Shown: piece by piece, positions 1 to 7,531 of the stretch
Position numbering within the stretch: position 1 is the first letter of the stretch
How the letters are laid out: each line of letters starts with the position of its first letter
Assembly (NCBI RefSeq): GCF_007859315.1
Contig: NZ_VOHA01000028.1
Location: forward strand, 1 to 64,000
DNA from: Reyranella sp. CPCC 100927
Lineage (GTDB): Bacteria; Pseudomonadota; Alphaproteobacteria; Reyranellales; Reyranellaceae
DNA length: 64,000 nt
Direction: 5' to 3'
The notes under the pieces: generated by a model
What the model saw: only the letters and a program-made list of their open reading frames with translations
The model's database searches: none
Told to the model about the DNA's origin: nothing
Translations under genes and position numbers: made by a program

Positions 1-260
1 CCGGCGCTGCCGCCGGAGCCCGGGTTGCTCCCGCCGCTGCCGCCGTTGGCGCCGGCGGCGCCGCCACCGCCACCGGACTCGGCGACCGGGGCATCGGTGC
101 CGGGTTGTCCTTGCGTGCCGCCCGGGGCGCTGGTGGCGCGGTTGTTGAGACCGCCGTGGCCACCACCATCAGCCAGGGCCAGCGAAGCGGCGAGGGAGAC
201 GGCGATCAGCGCGGTGGAGCCGGCGAGGGCCTGGCGCCAGTGGTGATAGCCGCGGGTCAT
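1..260 (-). CDS. N-terminus of a glycine-rich exported protein (autotransporter-like), partial
   Basis: Only the first 86 codons are inside the window; the gene runs off the left edge. The ATG at 260-258 has a GGGAG ribosome binding site upstream. A basic start (MTRGYHHWRQ) is followed by a hydrophobic segment with many Ala, Leu and Ser, ending near ALA at about residue 35, which is a typical Sec signal peptide. After that come runs of Gly, Ser, Asn and Ala (about residues 36-86), without charged or aromatic structure. The start of the autotransporter at 20933-25324 looks alike: signal peptide, DGGG, then a Gly-rich tract. I infer a third member of this surface-protein family, but no barrel can be seen here, so the type V secretion assignment is by analogy. 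Confidence 0.6.
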   Translation of the reverse strand, partial: MTRGYHHWRQALAGSTALIAVSLAASLALADGGGHGGLNNRATSAPGGTQGQPGTDAPVAESGGGGGAAGANGGSGGSNPGSGGSA

Positions 261-672
261 GGCGAACGCTCCCGAAAATGCACCGAACTTTGGGCTGCAC
301 TTTACGAGAGCGCCTGGCGCCAACCGGTCACGGATCCAAAACAGATTCGCCGGTGGGACAAAAAAATCTGACGGGTCGTCGGGTGAGGGTGTCGCAGCAG
401 GCAAGCGATGCCCGAGGAGGAGCGCCTCGCGCGCCTGCTGCAGCGACCCTCACCCGGCGCAGACGCGCCGACCTCCGTGGGGTGAGGTCAACAGCGCATC
501 CAGCGACGTCGCGCGCGATAGCCGCACCGGGCCATTGCGCTTATCGCCCGTCGGTGACGTGCTCAGGGTTGACGGGACAGCGCGCCACCGTCACCCAGCA
601 TACGCCCCGTCCCCACGCGATCCTGATACGGATGCATCACCGATCCGCGGTGCTCCGATTTTTTCACGCATT

Positions 673-756
673 CCTGGGAGCGCGGGCGTCCCGCCCGCTC
701 ATGTCAGGCGAAAGCCTGGCTTGCCTTGATGCGGGCGGGACGCCCGCGCTCCCAGG
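673..756. repeat. Perfect 26-bp inverted repeat with 32-bp loop
   Basis: The arms 673-698 and 731-756 are exact reverse complements, very GC-rich (core GCGGGCGGGACGCCCGCG). The repeat lies just downstream of the stop of the large regulator gene at 759-3860 and may end its transcript, although no T-run follows. The rest of the 261-758 gap carries nothing else that I can support; it should hold the promoter of the gene at 1-260. Confidence 0.75.
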
Positions 757-758
757 GC

Positions 759-3700
759 TTACCGGCCTCGTGTCGCTGCCGGTGGGTCGAGCTTGGCGTG
801 CAGGCGGCGCCGGCGCAGCACGGTGGCGGGATCGTCGGGGGTCTGTTCGGCCAGCAGGGCCGCGCCCTCGCGGGCGAGCGTCTCGGCGATGCGGTCCCGT
901 TCGGCCGCGATGGCCGCGAGGGGCACGCCGGGCAGGAACGGTCCGTCGTAGAAGTGCAGGGCGGTATCGAAGGCGTCGAGCCGGGGCGTCGTGCTGCGCG
1001 TGGTGTCCTGCAGGCGGTCCAACGCCGCGCGCAGCCGGCCGAGGTCCGTGCGCACGATGGCCGCATCGAGCCAGATCCGGTCGTCGGCATAACGGATGGC
1101 ATCGCCCGACAGCAGTTTGCGCAGGCGATAGACCGTCGTCCGCAGGGTCAGGATGGCGCGATCGCCGTCGAGATCGGGCCACAGATGGTCGGCGAGCTCG
1201 GCCTGCGCCAGGCCGTCGGCGCCGGCCGCCACCAGATGCCACAGCATCTCCAGCGGCTTGCGTTGCGCCTTGCCGCCGCCGGTCATGGCGCGGCGGCCGT
1301 CGATCGTGACGCCGAAGCCGCCCAGCGTCTTGATCTCGATCGCGTAGGGCCACAGTGCGTGCGGCGCCTCGCCAGCCGGCGGCGGCAGGCGCCACAACGC
1401 GATCAGGCGACGCGTCGCGTCGGCATCGACGCCGTCGTGTAGCGCCTGATTGGCGAGCCGTGCCAGCAGCGGGCCGTTCATGCCGGCGATGCGGCGTTGT
1501 CCCAGCGCCAGCGCCGCCTGCGCGGTCTTCACCCAGGCCGGCGCGAACGCGTCGTGCCGGCCCTGGGCATGGGCGAGCAGCGCGTCGGCCATGTCGGCAT
1601 TCAGCCGGAACGTGGCGTTGTGGGTCTGTGCCGCCACCGCGCGGATCCGCTCGGCATGTTCCGTGGCTGCCGCGTCGCCCTTGGCCGCCAGCGCCATCGC
1701 CAGCAGCCTGTCCTGTTGAGCGATTTGGTGCGCGCCGCCATAGGTCTCGGCATAGGCACGCGCCTGCCGGGCTTCGGCGATGGCGGTGTCGTTGTCGCCG
1801 GCGCACAGCGCCATCAGGGCCGGCAGGTGATGCGCGGCGATGAAATCGGACTGGCGCCAGGGCGGCGTGCGGGCCGAGAACCGCTGCAGCATCTCCTGCG
1901 CCGCGGCGCGCTCGCCGGCATCGGCGTGGGCCAGGACGTTGATCCAGTACACATCCGACAGCCGGTAGGAGACGCCCCATTTCTCCGCGAACGTCGTTGC
2001 TTCGCTGGTCAGCCGTTCGACGGCGTCACCGTCGCCGTCACGATAGGCGCAGGAGATCGCACCGTAATGCCAGACCATGACGGCCAGCGGCGGCATGTCG
2101 ACGCGATGCGCCAGCGGGTTCAGCTTGTCGCAGTACGTGCGCGCGGCGCGCACGTCGCCGCGCCACCACACCAGGTAGTTGACATAGGCGCTGCCGAGGA
2201 TGAGTTGCTGCGCCGCTGGCAATGCCGGCAGCAGCGTCTCGATCAGCGTGCAGGTCGCGAGAATGTCGGGATGCGTTGGCCAGCCGAACATCAGCGCCAT
2301 GGCGCGCGCGATCGTGAGTCGCGCCCGGATGGTGAGCGGCAGTCGGTCCGTGGCGATCGGATGGCGATCGAGTTCGGCGACGAGGTCGGGCAGGCTGCGA
2401 TGTTCGGACCAGTTGACGAGGGACGACTGCAGTTCGCCGCTGATCGCGAGCGCGAACTCGGCCGGCTGCGTGCGTGGATCGCTGTTCATGCGAACGTCGC
2501 GCAGCATCTCGCGCGCCACGCCGGGCTCGAAGGGCAGGCGGGCATGCGCTTCCCAACTGCGCAGCATCGCTTCGCCACGAACCGGCGCCGGCAGTGCGGT
2601 CGCGATATCGATGAATTCCCGGTTGCGGCCGGAATGCGTCAGCACCGGCGCTTGCTCCAGCGCCAGCGTGCGGGCGCGATCGACGGCGCCGGCTTCCACC
2701 AGCAGGCGCACGGCCGAGCGATAGTCCTGCCGTGCCGTCAGCACGTCGGCGGCCGCGATCCGCGCCCGGTTCAGGGCGTCTGATGGCAGCGTCTGGACGG
2801 CGACGTAGATCAGGTTGCCATGGAAAAGATCGTGCTTGCGCAGGTCACCGTTGACGCGCCGCGAAACCAGGCCGGTGCTCGCCGCGAGATGGTTCAGCAA
2901 CGCGACCGCGCCATCGCCGCCCAGGGCGCGCCATTCCGTTTCGCTGCCGCCCTGGAGAAAGGCGATCTTCAGCAACACGTCGCGCTCCGTCGTCGGAAAG
3001 CGCGCGACGGTCGTGCTGGCGGCCGGACCGCTGCCGGTGTCGGCCATGGTGCGCAGGGACGGTCGTTGCGGTGGCGCCGCCAGTTCGGAAATCCAGCCGC
3101 CGGTGTGCTGCACCTTGTCGCGAAACGCCTCGAACGTCAGCGCATCGCCGATCTTAGGGGTGCGGGCGAAATCCTCGAACTCGTCGAGGTGCACGCGCAG
3201 GTCGCTGATCTGCGTCAGCCGCTTGCCCGGCGTGATGGCTTTCACGGGCTCGGGCGCATCGAGCCGTGACAGGAAGACGATGCGGTCGGCAGCCTTCTGG
3301 GCCGCCATCAGGGCCTGCAGCAGCACCCAGGTGGTCGACGTTTCCGGCAGCCGATGGACATCGTCGAAGGCGAACAGCCACGGTTCACGCGCGCGGCCGC
3401 GCAGCTCCTTGAACCAGCGTTGGGCGAAGGACGACAACTCGACGGTGGCTTCCGGGGTCAGCCGCGGCAGACGATCGGCGTCCGGGCCCTGCGCGACGAT
3501 GCCGCGCAGGCGCGCCAGGAAGCCGACAGGATCGTGATCGCCGTCGTCCATCCCGTACCAGAGCGTCTGCGCATGGGGTACGACCGCCCGGCGCGCCTCG
3601 ATCCAGCTGGCGGCCAGCGACGATTTGCCGGCGCCCGGCGGTGCCGCGATCCAGACCACGCTGCGCGCGGGCGCTGCATCCAGGATCTTGAACAGCCGCG

Positions 3701-3860
3701 TGCGCGCGACCAGCCCTTCGGTGACCGGTGCTTCGGCCTTGCTGTCGAGGACCGGCGGCGCAGCGCGGGTGGGCGACGGCAATGTCGTACTTCTGGCAAC
3801 GCTTTGCATGTTATTGCGTAAACGCGAAATTTCTGATGTCACCCCAAGCGAGGTCGTCAT
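759..3860 (-). CDS. Large STAND-type transcriptional activator with C-terminal winged-helix domain
   Basis: This 1033-residue protein is built like MalT/SARP-type regulators. A P-loop (APPGAGKSS, residues 73-81) and a Walker B-like stretch (LFAFDDVH, near residue 165) mark an NTPase module. The middle (about 350-860) is alpha-helical and Ala/Leu-rich, as expected for tandem helical (TPR-like) sensor repeats. The C-terminus (about 870-1000) starts with IKTLGGFGVTIDG and contains LWPDLDG and YRLRKLL, the signature of the OmpR/SARP winged-helix DNA-binding fold and the beginning of a BTAD-like region. In this family signal binding at the helical repeats drives ATP-dependent oligomerisation and promoter activation. 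Target genes cannot be read from the sequence; the nearest upstream genes run on the same strand but belong to a separate unit. A second possible start is Met18. Confidence 0.85.
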   Translation of the reverse strand: MTTSLGVTSEISRLRNNMQSVARSTTLPSPTRAAPPVLDSKAEAPVTEGLVARTRLFKILDAAPARSVVWIAAPPGAGKSSLAASWIEARRAVVPHAQTLWYGMDDGDHDPVGFLARLRGIVAQGPDADRLPRLTPEATVELSSFAQRWFKELRGRAREPWLFAFDDVHRLPETSTTWVLLQALMAAQKAADRIVFLSRLDAPEPVKAITPGKRLTQISDLRVHLDEFEDFARTPKIGDALTFEAFRDKVQHTGGWISELAAPPQRPSLRTMADTGSGPAASTTVARFPTTERDVLLKIAFLQGGSETEWRALGGDGAVALLNHLAASTGLVSRRVNGDLRKHDLFHGNLIYVAVQTLPSDALNRARIAAADVLTARQDYRSAVRLLVEAGAVDRARTLALEQAPVLTHSGRNREFIDIATALPAPVRGEAMLRSWEAHARLPFEPGVAREMLRDVRMNSDPRTQPAEFALAISGELQSSLVNWSEHRSLPDLVAELDRHPIATDRLPLTIRARLTIARAMALMFGWPTHPDILATCTLIETLLPALPAAQQLILGSAYVNYLVWWRGDVRAARTYCDKLNPLAHRVDMPPLAVMVWHYGAISCAYRDGDGDAVERLTSEATTFAEKWGVSYRLSDVYWINVLAHADAGERAAAQEMLQRFSARTPPWRQSDFIAAHHLPALMALCAGDNDTAIAEARQARAYAETYGGAHQIAQQDRLLAMALAAKGDAAATEHAERIRAVAAQTHNATFRLNADMADALLAHAQGRHDAFAPAWVKTAQAALALGQRRIAGMNGPLLARLANQALHDGVDADATRRLIALWRLPPPAGEAPHALWPYAIEIKTLGGFGVTIDGRRAMTGGGKAQRKPLEMLWHLVAAGADGLAQAELADHLWPDLDGDRAILTLRTTVYRLRKLLSGDAIRYADDRIWLDAAIVRTDLGRLRAALDRLQDTTRSTTPRLDAFDTALHFYDGPFLPGVPLAAIAAERDRIAETLAREGAALLAEQTPDDPATVLRRRRLHAKLDPPAATRGR

Positions 3861-3897
3861 ACTGACGCCGCTGCATCGACCTCACAAGATACGACGA

Positions 3898-4314
3898 TCA
3901 GCGTTTCTCCGAACGCCTGTCGCGGGTGGTCCGGGGCATGTCGACCGGCAGGATGCCGCCCAGCAGCAGGAACAGCGGCGGACATGCGACGCCGACGAGG
4001 AAGACGATCTCGGTCGCGTCGATGAACCACCGCGGCCGGGTCGGGATCGTATAGGGAAAACCATCCGGCTTCAGGTAGAGGACGCAGACGGCGGCGCCGC
4101 TGGCGATCAGGGCCGCCTTGGCCACTCGGCCGAAGAGTCTCGTGCCACCATGACGCTGGCGGACGATCCACAAGGCGCCCAGGAAATAGATGGCGGCGAG
4201 GATCAGGAAGGCAACGTTGGGGAAGGGGATCGCGCCGGTGCGGCGCGCGAAGAACACGCCCGCGCCTACCAACAGCCAGAGCAACACATACGAACCATAG
4301 GGACCTCGCGGCAC
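3898..4314 (-). CDS. Small integral membrane protein of unknown function
   Basis: A 138-residue protein not recognised as a named family. I chose the GTG at 4314 because CAGGAG lies six bases upstream; a longer reading from a GTG at 4347 is possible. Four hydrophobic segments are visible: near residues 8-22 (YVLLWLLVGAGVFF), 33-51 (VAFLILAAIYFLGALWIV), 67-81 (ALIASGAAVCVLYL) and 101-122 (EIVFLVGVACPPLFLLLGG). The loops are short and the C-terminus is basic (TTRDRRSEKR), which suggests it lies in the cytoplasm. It stands alone between the large regulator and a repeat element, so context gives no clue to its role. Confidence 0.6.
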   Translation of the reverse strand: MPRGPYGSYVLLWLLVGAGVFFARRTGAIPFPNVAFLILAAIYFLGALWIVRQRHGGTRLFGRVAKAALIASGAAVCVLYLKPDGFPYTIPTRPRWFIDATEIVFLVGVACPPLFLLLGGILPVDMPRTTRDRRSEKR

Positions 4315-4350
4315 GTCACGCTCCTGTCTCACGCATCCCTGATACACCTG

Positions 4351-4434
4351 TCATCCCGAGCGCAGCGAGGGATCTTCTGCAAGTGACGCACGGGTGCGCC
4401 CGCATCGAAAGATCCCTCGCTAGGCTCGGGATGA
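4351..4434. repeat. REP/MITE-like inverted repeat, copy 1
   Basis: The left end reads TCATCCCGAGCGCAGCGAGG and the right end is its near-perfect reverse complement, with about 35 bases between. It is the first of a family found again at 27497, 34163, 39643 and 62042. It fills the space between two genes on the same strand and could act as a transcriptional barrier. Confidence 0.8.
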
Positions 4435-4467
4435 CGACGCTGAGCCACACTCTAGCGATAGTCCGCT

Positions 4468-5106
4468 CTAACCGTAGACCATGATCCAGTTGGGGTAGCT
4501 GTTCGATGCGTCGCCGATCGGCCTGTCGTCCGTCACCCGAAACCCCAGGCGCTCATAGAACGTCACGTTCTGCCGCTTCTGCGTCGTGAGCGAGGCGGGA
4601 TGGCCTGAGGGATCCACGACCTGTTCGAGTTGTTGCCGCAGCACCCGGCTCCCCAGGCCCGTGCCCTGGTAGGCCGGCTTGACCACCATGTTGTTCAGGA
4701 ACCAGCTCTGGCGGCCCTCCAGCCCCGCGGCACGACGCTTCTCGAGTTCCTCGATGGACTGCACCATCCGCTGGAAGGCTGCTTCGCCGTGCCGCGCCGC
4801 CATATCGAAAAAGCCGAACTGTGCGAGTTCTTCGCGGCTCGCCCTGGGTGAGCCCGGCGCGTGCCAGAACCCCATGGCGGCGATGTCGCCGCGGGCATCC
4901 TTCTCGGCGAAACTGCGACCGATCGCGAGTTGCGCGCCCAGGTTCATGTCCATCAACCACCGCAGCTGCTCGCGGCGGCTCGCGACATCGGGGTAGATGA
5001 ACGTGTGCCCCGGGTTGTCGAAGAAAACCTCGGTCAGCAGATCCGCGGCAGCCGCGCGGTCGAGCGCCGTGAGGACAGTGGTCGTGAAAGGTCGATCGTC
5101 CGTCAT
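4468..5106 (-). CDS. GNAT family N-acetyltransferase
   Basis: A 212-residue protein with the GNAT acetyl-CoA site in the C-terminal half: NNMVVKPAYQGTGLGSRVL (around residues 138-156), in which QGTGLG is the pyrophosphate-binding loop, followed by a late FYERLGF motif (near 184-190) that is diagnostic of the fold. The enzyme would transfer an acetyl group from acetyl-CoA to an amine; the acceptor cannot be told. It ends a probable operon cupin (5635-6168), exported protein (5122-5625), acetyltransferase, with gaps of 9 and 15 bp. A REP-like repeat follows the stop codon. Confidence 0.85.
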   Translation of the reverse strand: MTDDRPFTTTVLTALDRAAAADLLTEVFFDNPGHTFIYPDVASRREQLRWLMDMNLGAQLAIGRSFAEKDARGDIAAMGFWHAPGSPRASREELAQFGFFDMAARHGEAAFQRMVQSIEELEKRRAAGLEGRQSWFLNNMVVKPAYQGTGLGSRVLRQQLEQVVDPSGHPASLTTQKRQNVTFYERLGFRVTDDRPIGDASNSYPNWIMVYG

Positions 5107-5121
5107 GGCATCATCCTGCTC

Positions 5122-5625
5122 TCAGGGATCGGTGAGCGCAAACGACGCCACGAAACGCCCGGCATCGGCTGATGTCTCCGTGCCGGGCGGTCCGCTGTAC
5201 ATCACCTGATAGAACCTGTCGCGTTTCAGGACCGCGAGCATCAGGACAACCGCGTTGTCGGCGTCGATGATCCAGCGGCGCGCCGGGGCGCCGCTGACGT
5301 GCAGGCGCTCCTCGTCGCGCAACGTGCCCTGGAATCCACGCAGCACGGCTTGACGCGCGGCGTCCATGCCGGCCTCGGGCAGGACGGTGCCGAACGCGCT
5401 GACCTGGTGCATCGTCATGAAGAGGCGTTGATCGATTTCGACAAAGGCCACGTATTGCGTTGCGATGCTGGGGCCCTGCGTCTGGCGCTGGGGTGAGCCG
5501 GGGAACTCGATCCGGTAACCCGCGCCTTGCGGCTGGTAACGCGTCCATTGCTGAGCGGACACCGGGCTGAAAATCCCGGATACGCCCAGCAGCAACAGCA
5601 GGACTGAAGCGACACGGCCGATCAT
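5122..5625 (-). CDS. Exported protein of unknown function
   Basis: This 167-residue protein has a clear Sec signal peptide (MIGRVASVLLLLLGVSGIFSP, cleavage likely after PVSA near residue 24). The mature part begins with WTRYQPQGAGYRIEFPGSP, a pattern often seen in small periplasmic proteins of alphaproteobacteria, and looks like mixed alpha/beta structure with no cysteines. No catalytic motif was recognised. It lies between the cupin gene and the acetyltransferase gene in what looks like a three-gene operon. Confidence 0.7.
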   Translation of the reverse strand: MIGRVASVLLLLLGVSGIFSPVSAQQWTRYQPQGAGYRIEFPGSPQRQTQGPSIATQYVAFVEIDQRLFMTMHQVSAFGTVLPEAGMDAARQAVLRGFQGTLRDEERLHVSGAPARRWIIDADNAVVLMLAVLKRDRFYQVMYSGPPGTETSADAGRFVASFALTDP

Positions 5626-5634
5626 GCGCTCGCG

Positions 5635-6168
5635 CTAGCGAAAGAGCTTGGTCACATGGTCGGCGCCCATGCCGATCTTCTCGTAGTGGGCGCGGCACAG
5701 GCCGATGTAGTCGTGGACATCGAAATGGCCGTTCACGTTGCCGTCCTCGTCCAGCCACATCAGCGGGCCGCTCACGATGAAAAACACCCGCATCGGGTCG
5801 GGATGGTCATAGGCCACCAGCGTGTGGCTTTCACCCGGCGTTTCGTAGACGAAGTCGCCGGCGGTCGCCGTCCAGTCGTGCTCCAGGTATCCCCACTTGC
5901 CGGAGATCGTGTAGGCGAAGACCTGATGCGGATGGTAATGGCGGTTTACCAGGCCGGCCTTTTTGGCCAGCAGGATATCGCACCATCTGTTCTGCGTCGG
6001 CGAGATCCACAGCGGGCGCGAGGATACCGTCTCGGTGAACGGCACGTAGTAGCGATCGTCATCGATCGCCGCGTTGGGAATGTGAACCTCAGGCAACACA
6101 CCGGGCTTGAACGGGTTTCCGATCGGTTTGATGTCACGCCAGAATTCGGTTGTGGCGGCTTCAGGCAT
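5635..6168 (-). CDS. Cupin protein, 2,4'-dihydroxyacetophenone dioxygenase-like
   Basis: A 177-residue single-domain cupin. The metal-binding motif 1 shows as NRHYHPHQ (His77, His79, with His81) and motif 2 as ESHTLVAYD (His115), spaced as in ChrR-like and 2,4'-dihydroxyacetophenone dioxygenase-like cupins. That enzyme family cleaves a carbon-carbon bond of an aromatic ketone with oxygen and an iron centre, but several relatives have no known substrate, so the reaction is an inference. It is the first gene of a probable three-gene operon reading leftward, with a candidate promoter at 6320-6325. Confidence 0.75.
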   Translation of the reverse strand: MPEAATTEFWRDIKPIGNPFKPGVLPEVHIPNAAIDDDRYYVPFTETVSSRPLWISPTQNRWCDILLAKKAGLVNRHYHPHQVFAYTISGKWGYLEHDWTATAGDFVYETPGESHTLVAYDHPDPMRVFFIVSGPLMWLDEDGNVNGHFDVHDYIGLCRAHYEKIGMGADHVTKLFR

Positions 6169-6319
6169 CCAATCCTCCCTCGACGATTGATCCCATGAGC
6201 CTACAAGCCGCGATCGACCGGTTCAATTTGGGCGTGCCATGAGGCAAAGCGCTTCAGGATGACAATTGCGGCCTGATGGCCATCAATGGGAAGCCGTGCG
6301 CAAATTCATTAGATTGCGA

Positions 6320-6325
6320 ATTATA
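6320..6325 (-). promoter_or_regulatory. Candidate -10 element of the cupin operon
   Basis: On the minus strand an exact TATAAT lies in a short AT-rich island, unusual in this GC-rich DNA. Seventeen bases upstream is GTCGCA, a weak -35. The element is about 150 bases ahead of the cupin start. The rest of the 434-bp gap 6169-6602 holds the hairpin at 6417-6465 and a degenerate gene end at 6500-6536. Confidence 0.35.
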
Positions 6326-6416
6326 TGAGCTTGTATGATTTTTGCGACCATGGCACACACGACGTATCGCCCGATGCAAGCGATGAGCGCGTCGGCGCGG
6401 GAATCCCTCCCTCCTC

Positions 6417-6465
6417 GGGCCGGCCTTACGCCCCAACGGTCCCCCCGTTTCAGTAAGGCCGGCCC
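6417..6465. repeat. Stem-loop with perfect 13-bp arms
   Basis: Arms GGGCCGGCCTTAC (6417-6429) and its reverse complement (6453-6465) enclose a 23-base loop with a smaller internal pairing. A run of five T follows a few bases after it on the plus strand. It lies downstream of the DUF4336 gene (minus strand) and could be a transcription terminator or a dispersed repeat. Confidence 0.6.
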
Positions 6466-6499
6466 CCATTTTTGGTCGAGCCGAACCGGCCGCTGTAAT

Positions 6500-6536
6500 G
6501 CACGCTGGATGAACGCCTGGCCGTCACGGGCGTGAG
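6500..6536 (-). pseudogene. Remnant of a duplicated 3' end of the DUF4336 gene
   Basis: On the minus strand this stretch matches the end of the adjacent gene (about 6618-6665) for roughly 40 bases, with a 7-base deletion that shifts the frame. Translated in pieces it gives AFIQRAL against AFIRRAF in the intact gene. It looks like the decayed tail of a tandem duplicate. Confidence 0.35.
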
Positions 6537-6602
6537 CGTGCTGCGGGCGGAGGCGGCGTTCTGCATCGATATGTGATGTTGCGGCTTTTGTTTCCGCGGC
6601 TT

Positions 6603-7295
6603 TCACGCCATCAGCCACCGGAAAGCGCGTCGGATGAAGGCCCGGCCGTCCGCGGTCACGGGCGTGCCATGCGCCAGCAGCACCTTGTCGGCGGGCCAGG
6701 AGAGGATGCGCGCGAGACAGGCGCGGGCGGCGCGGCGGTTGATGAAGGCGGCGCGGAACTTGCGGGGCACGGATGGTTCGGCGCCCAGCATCAGGTCCCA
6801 CGTTGCCACGACCGCGCGCCAGCCCGAAAACCAATCGGCAGGCAGTTGCTGGATCAGGTCGGTGAAGATCACGGTGCCGCTCTTGCGATGAAAGAACACC
6901 ACCTCCTGCGTTATGGCGTTGCCGTGCACCACCACATGGTCGATGTCCTCGCACCAATCGGGACTGGGCGCGTCGGTGAGATCGGCGTCGAAGGCGATAT
7001 CCTTGCGCTTCTGGCGCAACCCGGGCGCGGCGTGGAGGCGCGCACGGGGATAGGCGTGCTTCCAGTCGGCGATGAACACGTGATGCAGTGTGTTGGGCGC
7101 CACGATGTGGCGGACCTCTCCCAGCGCATCGACCGCAGCCCGAAGCGCGTCCGTCAATCCCACGGGCGACCAGACGAGGAGACCGCCACCGGACAACCGG
7201 ATGACGGCCATGCGGGTCGGATAGTGGAACCCCAGCGCCGCCACGACATTGGAACCGTCCGCCGTCCAGATCGCCTCGCCGAATGCCGTCAACAT
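6603..7295 (-). CDS. DUF4336 domain protein (metallo-beta-lactamase-like fold)
   Basis: The start was set at the ATG at 7295, which begins MLTAFGEAIWTADG, the usual first residues of this family, and follows GGTGGG. The protein is then 230 residues, the normal family length. Typical elements are the early GFHYPTRMAVIRL strand, HIVAPNTLHHVFIADWKHAYP (where metallo-beta-lactamase relatives carry metal-binding His), EVVFFHRKSGTVIFTDLIQ, and the closing AHGTPVTADGRAFIRRAF. The family is related to the beta-lactamase fold, but no substrate is known. A degenerate second copy of its 3' end lies just downstream. The 236-bp space 7296-7531 carries only a half repeat around 7450-7470. Confidence 0.75.
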   Translation of the reverse strand: MLTAFGEAIWTADGSNVVAALGFHYPTRMAVIRLSGGGLLVWSPVGLTDALRAAVDALGEVRHIVAPNTLHHVFIADWKHAYPRARLHAAPGLRQKRKDIAFDADLTDAPSPDWCEDIDHVVVHGNAITQEVVFFHRKSGTVIFTDLIQQLPADWFSGWRAVVATWDLMLGAEPSVPRKFRAAFINRRAARACLARILSWPADKVLLAHGTPVTADGRAFIRRAFRWLMA

Positions 7296-7531
7296 GAGGC
7301 CCACCCGAGTACTGCGAGAGCGGATCGCGGCGCACGGACTGAAGCGGCGCACGGTCGGGCGGACAGACGCTGGATGCGCGCCACGCTATGGCGCGCCTTG
7401 GTTTGGACAAACACGCGACGGCTACTCCTGTCGCTGCATGCTACCACCATCCTGAGCCTGGCGAAGGGATTTGGCACATGACGCCCTCGCCCTCAGCACG
7501 CGATCGAACTGCCTTGGCCAACTTCCTGACG

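Noticed and set aside
759-1980. Several long open frames overlapping the large regulator on both strands
   Set aside because: They are in other phases of a clear protein-coding gene and have Arg/Pro/Ala-rich translations typical of shadow frames in GC-rich DNA.
6254-6469. A 71-residue frame between the cupin and DUF4336 genes
   Set aside because: It runs through the hairpin at 6417-6465, has no SD and no conserved look.
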